Assembly: GCA_016704465.1 (NCBI GenBank)
Contig: JADJAD010000001.1
Location: forward strand, 806,001 to 870,000
DNA length: 64,000 bases
Direction: 5' to 3'
From: Gemmatimonadota bacterium
GTDB lineage: Bacteria; Gemmatimonadota; Gemmatimonadetes; Gemmatimonadales; Gemmatimonadaceae
The notes under the pieces were generated by a model that searched no databases, was not told the DNA's origin, and worked only from the letters and a program-made list of their open reading frames with translations. Below, piece by piece: positions 28,707 to 35,350 of this stretch; within the stretch, counting starts at the first letter, position 1, and every line of letters begins with the position of its first letter. The position numbers and the translations under genes were made by a program.

Positions 28707-30007
28707 CCATGCTCGCACGTTGCACCGCCACCACCCTCGCGCTCGTCTGCGTCGCCGCGTCGCTCGCGCAGGCGCAGGCGGCGCAGCCGTCGCCGAGCGA
28801 TGCCGCTCACATCACCAAGGTGCGTCGCATTCTCGCGACCACGCCGTTGGTCGATGGGCACAACGACCTGCCGTGGTACATCCGCGAGGAGGTGAAGGAC
28901 GCGCCACGCGACGTCGACGCATACGACCTGCGCAAGCCCACATCGGGCAACACCGACATCGCGCGCCTGAGGAAGGGCATGGTCGGCGGGCAGTTCTGGT
29001 CGGTCTACGTTCCGGGCGAGGTGAAGGACTCCGGCTACGCGCGCATCCAGCTGGAGCAGATCGACATCGCCCGGCGGATCTTCGCGAAGTATCCCGACGT
29101 CTTCACGCCCGCCCTTACCGCCGCCGACGTGCGACGGGCCAAGGCGTCGGGGAAGATCGGCTCGCTGCTTGGCATGGAAGGGGGGCACGCGATCGAGAAT
29201 TCGCTGGGTGCATTGCGCGCCTACTTCGACCTCGGCGCGCGCTACATGACGCTCACGCACAACGTCACGCTCGACTGGGCCGACGCCGCGGCCGACGTGG
29301 CGCGCCACGGCGGGCTCTCGAAGTTCGGCGAAGAGGTCGTGCGCGAGATGAACCGACTCGGGATGATCGTCGACCTGTCGCACGTGTCGCCGGGGACCAT
29401 GAGCGATGCCCTCACCGTCACCGAGTCCCCGGTCATCTTCTCCCACTCCGGCGCGCGCGCGCTGACCGATGTCCCGCGCAACGTCCCCGACTCGATCCTC
29501 GCCCGGCTGCCGAAGAACGGCGGCGTGGTGATGGTCCCGTTCGTCCCCGGCTTCGTCTCACAGAAAGTCGCCGACTGGTCGCGCGCGGTGGACGCCGAAG
29601 TCGACCGGACACGGAAGCAGTTCCCGAACGACAGCGCCGCGGCCCGGCGGGCGATGGAAGCGTGGGCGCGCGAACACCCGCCCGTGCGGGCCACCCTCGC
29701 CGACGTGGCCGACCAGATCGAACACGTCCGTAAGGTGGCGGGCGTCGACCACGTCGGCATCGGCAGCGACTTCGACGGCACCGGCAACAACCTGCCGGTC
29801 GGGCTGCACGACGTCTCCACCTTCCCCGCCCTGCTCGTCGAACTTTCCAAGCGCGGCTGGTCGGAGCGCGACCTGCGCAAGGTGGCGGGCGAGAATGCGC
29901 TGCGGGTGATGGCCGCCAACGAGAAGGTGGCGGCGAGACTGCGTCGCGAGCGCGTCGCCTCGAACAAGACCATCGAGGAACTCGACGGTCGCCCGCCGAA
30001 GATGTAG
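28703..30007 (+). CDS. Secreted M19 membrane dipeptidase
   Basis: A 434-residue exported zinc dipeptidase. A signal peptide (ASLAQAQA) precedes the M19 fold. Metal ligands are visible as His/Asp in LVDGHNDLPW, Glu in LGMEGGHAIEN, His in VDLSHVS, His in IFSHSGARAL, and the Asp in VGIGSDFDG. It would split dipeptides, possibly with D-residues, in the periplasm. It starts inside the stop codon of the BsuPI-like gene, an operon by overlap. Confidence 0.93.
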   Translation: MTMLARCTATTLALVCVAASLAQAQAAQPSPSDAAHITKVRRILATTPLVDGHNDLPWYIREEVKDAPRDVDAYDLRKPTSGNTDIARLRKGMVGGQFWSVYVPGEVKDSGYARIQLEQIDIARRIFAKYPDVFTPALTAADVRRAKASGKIGSLLGMEGGHAIENSLGALRAYFDLGARYMTLTHNVTLDWADAAADVARHGGLSKFGEEVVREMNRLGMIVDLSHVSPGTMSDALTVTESPVIFSHSGARALTDVPRNVPDSILARLPKNGGVVMVPFVPGFVSQKVADWSRAVDAEVDRTRKQFPNDSAAARRAMEAWAREHPPVRATLADVADQIEHVRKVAGVDHVGIGSDFDGTGNNLPVGLHDVSTFPALLVELSKRGWSERDLRKVAGENALRVMAANEKVAARLRRERVASNKTIEELDGRPPKM

Positions 30008-30040
30008 ACGGCGCTGGACTTCGTTAGCGAGCGCCCGTCC

Positions 30041-31198
30041 ATGTTGAGCCCGTCCCTGGTGCACCCATTCACGCTGCGCCCGTTCACGCTGCGCCCGTTC
30101 GGGCGTCTCGCGCGCGTCCGTGCAGCCATTTCGACGTGGGCCGTCGTGGGCGCCGCCGTCTTCGGGAGCGCCTGCGATCGTCCGGGTCCGTCCCCCGCGC
30201 CCACTCGCGACGTGATCGACTCCCTCTTCGCGCGCTTCGCGCAGCCGGGAGCACCGGGGGCCAGCGTGCTGGTCGTGCGCCACGACTCCGTGCTGCTGCG
30301 CGCATCGTTCGGTCTCGCCGACGTGGAAGCGCAGGTCGCCGCCACGCCCGCGACGAACTATCGCCTGGCCTCGCTGAGCAAGCAGTTCACCGCCACGGCC
30401 ATCATCCTGCTCGCGCGCGACGGGATGCTCGCCCTCGATGCACCCGTCCGCGACTTCCTCCCGGCGCTCCCCGCCTACGCGTCGGCAGTGACGATCCGGC
30501 ACCTGCTCACGCACACCTCTGGCCTGTGGGACTACGAGGACTTCGTCCCCGATACGCAGGTCGTGCAGGTCCACGATGCCGACGCGCTGGCGTTGCTGCG
30601 CGCGCATTCCGATCGCCTGTACTTCGCGCCGGGAAGTGAATGGCGCTACTCGAACACCGGGTATGCGCTGCTGGCGCTCGTGGTCGAGCGTGTGAGCGGG
30701 GCGCGGTTCGCCGATGTCCTGCGCGCGCGCATCTTCGTCCCCCTCGAGATGCACGACACCTTCGCCCACGAGGAGGGGCGCACGACCATCCCGCGCCGGG
30801 CCTGGGGTTACACCGTGCGGAACGGCGCGGTCGTGCGCACCGACCAGAGCAGCACATCGGCGGTCCTCGGCGATGGCGGCGTCTACTCGTCGCTCGATGA
30901 CCTGGCCCGGTGGCATGCGTCGCTCGATCGTGCTCCGCTCGTGGGCGACTCGCTGTGGCGTGCGACGTCCACCGCGTTCACGCTGACCAACCGTACGCCG
31001 ACCGAGTATGGGTTCGGCTGGTTCGTGGACCGGCTTCACGGACGGCGGCGACTCCGCCATCATGGCGAGACCCGCGGCTTCACCAACGCCGTCTCGCGAT
31101 TTCCCGACGACGGGGTAACCATCGTCGTCCTCACCAACCGGACCGGTTCCGAGCCGTGGGACATCGTGGACGCGCTCGCCGACCTGTATCTCCCCTAG
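30041..31198 (+). CDS. Serine beta-lactamase-like/penicillin-binding lipoprotein
   Basis: A 385-residue protein with a lipobox FGSAC after a repeat-bearing N-terminus (TLRPF twice). The class C/EstB fold shows the active-site SLSKQFT (SxxK), YSNTGY (YxN) and a late HHGETRGF in place of KTG. The function may be esterase, D-amino peptidase or beta-lactamase-like; it need not confer resistance. It follows the M19 gene closely on the same strand. The stop TAG lies inside a 13-bp sequence repeated 424 bp downstream. Confidence 0.88.
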   Translation: MLSPSLVHPFTLRPFTLRPFGRLARVRAAISTWAVVGAAVFGSACDRPGPSPAPTRDVIDSLFARFAQPGAPGASVLVVRHDSVLLRASFGLADVEAQVAATPATNYRLASLSKQFTATAIILLARDGMLALDAPVRDFLPALPAYASAVTIRHLLTHTSGLWDYEDFVPDTQVVQVHDADALALLRAHSDRLYFAPGSEWRYSNTGYALLALVVERVSGARFADVLRARIFVPLEMHDTFAHEEGRTTIPRRAWGYTVRNGAVVRTDQSSTSAVLGDGGVYSSLDDLARWHASLDRAPLVGDSLWRATSTAFTLTNRTPTEYGFGWFVDRLHGRRRLRHHGETRGFTNAVSRFPDDGVTIVVLTNRTGSEPWDIVDALADLYLP

Positions 31199-31203
31199 GG
31201 AAA
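31191..31203. repeat. 13-bp direct repeat TCCCCTAGGGAAA (copy 1)
   Basis: Identical to 31615-31627. It contains the palindrome CCCTAGGG with the rare tetramer CTAG, and includes the stop codon of the beta-lactamase-like gene. Confidence 0.9.
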
Positions 31204-31488
31204 ACCGTCACCTGCAACGTACGGACGTACCGCGGCTGCGCTGGCCGAGTGGCCGCCGCCCACCCTGCCATCGGGCCCGCGCGGTCGCCATCCCAGTCCG
31301 TCGGCTCCATGCGCTTCGGCTCCATGGGCCGCCGACCCGGCATCACCCGCCCGCGTGGCGCAAAGCCTTGATTGCCGGCTTCGGGAGGGCATGCGAACCG
31401 ATGCGAACGCGGAACTCGGCCACTGCGGGGGTGCGCGCGCTCGCACACGAAGTCGCACGTGGGACTCGCGCATTGGCGAGGAGTCTCT

Positions 31489-31575
31489 TACAATTACGCA
31501 AGCGGGCAGGTCAACCGCCCGCCCGAACGTATGCGGCACCAGGATCTCCGGGGATCCTGGTGCCGCGTCGTTTTG
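31489..31575 (+). ncRNA. Candidate small RNA with promoter-like TACAAT and intrinsic terminator
   Basis: TACAAT at 31489-31494 could be a -10 box, although no good -35 is visible. About 7-10 bases later begins a hairpin GCGGGC-AGGTCAACC-GCCCGC. Then comes the perfect 14-bp hairpin at 31533-31566 followed by GTCGTTTT. Two structured elements plus a terminator in ~75 bases fit a small RNA. Alternatively this is only the terminator of the upstream operon. Confidence 0.35.
31533..31575 (+). terminator. Rho-independent terminator (14-bp perfect stem, TTTT)
   Basis: Left arm GCGGCACCAGGATC (31533-31546), loop TCCGGG, right arm GATCCTGGTGCCGC (31553-31566), followed by GTCGTTTT. This is the clearest intrinsic terminator in the window and acts on plus-strand transcripts. 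Confidence 0.8.
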
Positions 31576-31614
31576 GGGAAGGCCGCCAGCAGCAACAGGC
31601 CGCCTAACGTCGAT

Positions 31615-31627
31615 TCCCCTAGGGAAA
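31615..31627. repeat. 13-bp direct repeat TCCCCTAGGGAAA (copy 2)
   Basis: Exact second copy of the sequence at 31191-31203, flanked on both sides by GCCTAACG octamers at 31602 and 31633. Confidence 0.9.
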
Positions 31628-31899
31628 TGACCGCCTAACGCTGATTGGCGTGTCGCCCGCCTGGCCTGCGTTGCACCCGCATGCCACCCCCGATTCCGGC
31701 GGACGAGCGCTGCGGGCGACCGAGCGCCCGCACGCGATCCGGACCGGCGACGCCGCACGGCGGGACGGATTTCCGGCATTTTTTTTCGGGAGCGGCCCAA
31801 TGTTGGGTGACCCTCATCCTCCGCGAGGCAGGCGCTCGCCCGACGCGTCGCTGCCGGTCACGACGATTCGCGCGACCGCATCCGTCGAGACTGCGCACG

Positions 31900-33195
31900 T
31901 CAGCGTTCGACGGCGCGCCGAGTCGGGAGGAGTGCCGGACCTTCGGACACCGGCGGGGCACCCGCGTGCCGCGGCGCACGGCGCATGATGGACTGCACGA
32001 TGCGCTGCGCCGCCAGCCCATCACCAAACGGGTTCTCTTCCAGCGTCATCGCCTCGATCTCACGGTAGTCATCGAGCAGGCGCGTCGCCGTGTCGACGAT
32101 CGCCAGCGTCTCCGTTCCCACCATGCACCCGAATCCCGACGCGATCACCTCGGGACGATCGGTGTTTCGACGCAGCACCAGGACCGGCTTCCCCAGCGAC
32201 GCGCATTCCTCCTGGATCCCACCCGAGTCGGTCATCGCGAACTCGGAGCGACGCAGCAGCTCGACGAGGTCGGAGTAGCCGAGCGGGTCCAGCAGCTCCA
32301 CGCGCGGCAGTCCCGAGAGTTCGTCGTGGATCGTCTCGTGCACCCGGGGATTGGGATGCACGGGGAGCACGAAGTGCGTCTCGGTATGCATCGTCGCCAG
32401 CTCGGCGATCGCCCGACACACGTTGGCCAACGGCTCGCCGATGTTCTCTCGGCGGTGCACGGTGCAGAGGACGACCCGGCGCTTTTCCCACGGCAATGCG
32501 GCCAGGCGCGATTCATCGAACGTTCCCTTGCGAGGCATGCGCCGCAGGGCGTCGACAATCGTATTGCCGGTCACGATCACGCGGTCGTCGGCCACCCCTT
32601 CGCGGCGCAGGTTCTCTCGCGCGGTCTCGGTCGGGGCGAAATGCAGGTCGGCGACGACCGAGGCCAGGCGCCGGTTCAACTCCTCGGGGAACGGGTTGCG
32701 CATGTTCCCGCTCCGCAGCCCCGCCTCGATGTGCCCGACCGGAATGCCGAGATAGTGTGCGGCGAGCGCAGCACTCAGGACCGTTGTCGTGTCGCCCTGC
32801 ACGAGCACAAGATCGGGGCGCAGCTCGGAGAAGCAGCTCGACAGCGCCAGCATTGCCCGGGCCGTGAAGTCGGCAAGCGCCTGTTTGTTGGGCACGGCCA
32901 GGCCCAGGTCCACGTGCGGCTTGATCCCGAAGGCGTCGAGGCCCTGGGACAGCATGTCCCGGTGCTGCGCCGTGGTGACGACAAGCGTCTCCACCGCCTG
33001 CCGGTGCTGCCCCAGCTCGAGGATGACCGGCGCCAGCTTGATCGCCTCGGCGCGTGTGCCCACGATCACGCACACACGGTACTTGCCACCGTGTCCCACG
33101 GCAGCCAGGTCTCGTGGGGTCGGTCGCGTACCGTGACGCCGATTCATCGGCGGGGTGCGGCGTGGTGGGCGGCCCGTCGCCATGCTGTGCGTCAT
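31900..33195 (-). CDS. wecB: UDP-N-acetylglucosamine 2-epimerase (non-hydrolysing)
   Basis: A 431-residue enzyme that interconverts UDP-GlcNAc and UDP-ManNAc for envelope polysaccharides. The GT-B-like fold shows VCVIVGTRAEAIKLAPVI, VVTTAQHRDML, VQGDTTTVLSAALAAHY, HIEAGLRSGN, PFPEELNRRL, CTVHRRENIGEPL, TDSGGIQEECASLGKPVLVLR and TDRPEVI, all characteristic. Several in-frame starts exist (33195, 33183, 33147); the conserved domain begins around residue 40. It is not next to other polysaccharide genes. A C-terminal tail after SIMRRAP is extra. Confidence 0.93.
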   Translation of the reverse strand: MTHSMATGRPPRRTPPMNRRHGTRPTPRDLAAVGHGGKYRVCVIVGTRAEAIKLAPVILELGQHRQAVETLVVTTAQHRDMLSQGLDAFGIKPHVDLGLAVPNKQALADFTARAMLALSSCFSELRPDLVLVQGDTTTVLSAALAAHYLGIPVGHIEAGLRSGNMRNPFPEELNRRLASVVADLHFAPTETARENLRREGVADDRVIVTGNTIVDALRRMPRKGTFDESRLAALPWEKRRVVLCTVHRRENIGEPLANVCRAIAELATMHTETHFVLPVHPNPRVHETIHDELSGLPRVELLDPLGYSDLVELLRRSEFAMTDSGGIQEECASLGKPVLVLRRNTDRPEVIASGFGCMVGTETLAIVDTATRLLDDYREIEAMTLEENPFGDGLAAQRIVQSIMRRAPRHAGAPPVSEGPALLPTRRAVER

Positions 33196-33376
33196 TCCTG
33201 CGAAAGTGGCGTGGTACGAACAAGGCGATGACGCGCACGTGGCGTCGTGTCACGCAAGGACCGCTGACGCGGCGCGTTGGCAACACGCAGTCGGCGGTCG
33301 CCCACGGGAGAATGCTTCTCCCGCGAACGACCGCCGCACATTCCGGGCGCAGATCACCACACGCGCCCGCCCACGA

Positions 33377-34168
33377 TCACGAATCGCTCATCGCGTGCGC
33401 CGCAAAGAGGCCCCCCTGCGGATCATTCGCCATGATGATGATCCCTCCGGGAATCGGCTGCGGCGGCACGAGAATGGTGCCGCCACCCGCAGTCACGCGC
33501 GCCGCCGCCTCATGTATGTCCGGGACGAAGATGTAGAACGTCCACGAGGGCGACATCGCGATCGGCATCTTCGGCGAGATGTTGTACATGCCACCCATCA
33601 TCACGCCATCGCGCGCGAACATGCGATAGATGCCGTCCGATCCCATGTCCATGTCGGAATCCTTCGTCCAGCCAAACAGCGCTCCGTAGAACTCGAGCGC
33701 GCCATCGATGTCGGTCGTGGCGAGTTCGCACCACGAGAAATCGCCCGGCGAAGGGGCGCCCGAGCGACCGGGCGTTTCCCCCTCGGGGGTGAACACCGCG
33801 AACGTGGCCGAGTACGGATCGGTGAGGATGGCGAACGTGCCGACCGTGGGAATCGGCGTTGGTGGCATCAGCACCGTCGCGCCGAGCGATGTGGCGGCAG
33901 CCACGGTCGCCGCCACGTCGGGGGTCCCGATGTAGCCCAGCCAGTGGGGCGGCGCGTTGTTCGCCACCTGGTCGGCCGGGAGCTGCATCATCCCGCCGAT
34001 GCTCGTCCCATCCACAGTCCACATGCGATACGGCGTCCCTTCCATGTCCCACTCGTCGGTCCCCCAGCCAGCAATGGACGTGTAGAACTTCTGGGCCGCG
34101 ACCTGGTCGGTGGTCATGAGGTCGTACCAGACGAAACGACCGGCGTAGGGATGGGAAGCGTCAGTCAT
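33377..34168 (-). CDS. Tandem VOC-domain protein
   Basis: A 263-residue cytosolic protein with two VOC (glyoxalase-fold) domains: first RFVWYDLMTTDQVAAQKFYTS to AVFTPEGE, second FSWCELATTDIDGALEFYGALFGW to NDPQGGLFAAH. Each contains the GGMM/GGMY loop after a WxxD-type strand. This two-domain type is common in soil bacteria as 'hydroxylase/glyoxalase-like' proteins; substrate unknown. The start at 34168 is the first Met before the domain. About 180 bp upstream of wecB on the same strand. Confidence 0.85.
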   Translation of the reverse strand: MTDASHPYAGRFVWYDLMTTDQVAAQKFYTSIAGWGTDEWDMEGTPYRMWTVDGTSIGGMMQLPADQVANNAPPHWLGYIGTPDVAATVAAATSLGATVLMPPTPIPTVGTFAILTDPYSATFAVFTPEGETPGRSGAPSPGDFSWCELATTDIDGALEFYGALFGWTKDSDMDMGSDGIYRMFARDGVMMGGMYNISPKMPIAMSPSWTFYIFVPDIHEAAARVTAGGGTILVPPQPIPGGIIIMANDPQGGLFAAHAMSDS

Positions 34169-34391
34169 GGCAGCACCGGTGGGGTGGGATGGGCGAGGGA
34201 CGGCGCGCGCGAGTCGCGACACGGCAGGCGGGTCTCCAACCTGTGGCCCGACCACAAACTTGTCGACCCTCGTGGGATGGGCCGTCGGTCTCCTCGCGAT
34301 CATCCCCAACCGCCGATACCTTCCGACACTGGCTCCTGACCGGTTCCGGGTCGCATCAGCGTCCCACGTTTGAACTCCCCTCCGCTTCGCC

Positions 34392-35225
34392 GTGTCCCCT
34401 TCCCGCATTCCCGAGCACGCGTCCCGCGGCTTCATCATCCCGATCGGCGGCAGGATCGGCAACTCCGATATCCTCGCCCAGTTCGTTTCGCTCTGTGGTG
34501 GGCGGAAGGCGCGCATCGTGATCATCCCGACCGCGAGTTCGGACCCCGACACCGGGCGCGAGTACGAACAGCTCTTTCGGGGCATGGGGGCACACGATGC
34601 CAAGGCGATACGCATCGAGCGACGAAGCGATGCCGACGACGCGGACTACCTCGCCCTGCTCGAACGCGCCGACGGTGTCTTCCTGACCGGGGGCAACCAG
34701 CTCAAGCTCTCCACCACCTTAGGCGGAACGCCGGTCGCCAAGCTCCTGCGCCTGCGCAACGCGCGCGGACAGCACGTCGCCGGAACAAGCGCAGGCGCGG
34801 CCTTTCTCTCCGAACACATGATCGCCTTCGGCGAGGAAGGACCGACGCCCAAGGTCGGGATGGCGACGCTCGCCCCGGGGCTCGGACTCACCAATCGCGT
34901 GGTGATCGACCAGCATTTCCGCCAGCGTGACCGCCTCGGTCGGCTCCTCATGGCGGTCGCCCTCAACCCGTTCGCCGTCGGCCTCGGCCTCGACGAGGAC
35001 ACCGCGGCCTTCATCGGACCGGATGAGGTGGTCGAGATCCACGGCTCGGGCGCGATCACCTGCATCGATCCGTCGAAGGTGGAATACTCCTCGGCCGACC
35101 ACATGGACCGCGGCCAGCCGATCTCCCTGGTCGGCGTGCAGCTGCACATCCTCACCCGCGGACTCACCTACAACCTGCACACCCGCGAGGTCTGCGTCGA
35201 CGCCGTGTCGTCGAGCGCTAACTAG
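34392..35225 (+). CDS. cphB: Cyanophycinase
   Basis: A 277-residue S51-type serine peptidase that breaks cyanophycin into beta-Asp-Arg dipeptides. It starts at GTG. Motifs are GFIIPIGGRIGNSDIL, VIIPTASSDPDTGREYE, GVFLTGGNQLKLSTTLGGT, the nucleophile GTSAGAAFLSEHM (Ser about residue 135) and VVIDQHFRQRDRLGRL. No signal peptide is present, so the protein is cytosolic. Next on the same strand is cyanophycin synthetase, which confirms the pathway: degradation and synthesis genes together. Confidence 0.95.
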   Translation: MSPSRIPEHASRGFIIPIGGRIGNSDILAQFVSLCGGRKARIVIIPTASSDPDTGREYEQLFRGMGAHDAKAIRIERRSDADDADYLALLERADGVFLTGGNQLKLSTTLGGTPVAKLLRLRNARGQHVAGTSAGAAFLSEHMIAFGEEGPTPKVGMATLAPGLGLTNRVVIDQHFRQRDRLGRLLMAVALNPFAVGLGLDEDTAAFIGPDEVVEIHGSGAITCIDPSKVEYSSADHMDRGQPISLVGVQLHILTRGLTYNLHTREVCVDAVSSSAN

Positions 35226-35321
35226 CCCGTGCCTGCCAGCGCGCCGAGCGCCGCGCCAACCACCACGCCACCGTGATCGCCTCGCGGGACGGCGGCTCCG
35301 GAATCCGTCGCCAACGCCCCT

Positions 35322-35350
35322 CCCGTCTCCCGTCTCCCGTCCCCCGTCCC
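35322..35350 (+). repeat. CCCGTCC heptamer array D, abutting the cphA start
   Basis: Four 7-bp units (CCCGTCT, CCCGTCT, CCCGTCC, CCCGTCC) plus C end directly at the ATG of cphA. This leaves no room for a Shine-Dalgarno sequence. It is the complementary orientation of the GGGACGG arrays. Confidence 0.93.

Larger units (their letters stand above)
31199..31899. other. 700-bp intergenic region without a supported protein gene
   Basis: Reading frames here have no family similarity or plausible composition. The region holds the 13-bp direct repeat pair, a -10-like TACAAT, two consecutive hairpins with a T-run, two GCCTAACG octamers 31 bp apart and an eight-T run at about 31779-31786 near the wecB stop side. 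The nested 31191-31627 interval looks like a compact unit. Confidence 0.6.

Noticed and set aside
31240..31270. tRNA-like D-arm (CTGGCCGAGTGGCC)
   Set aside because: No acceptor stem, anticodon arm or T-loop could be folded around it.
31779..31786. Eight-T run as a terminator
   Set aside because: The preceding CGGATTTCCG stem is too short with a two-base loop; no convincing hairpin.
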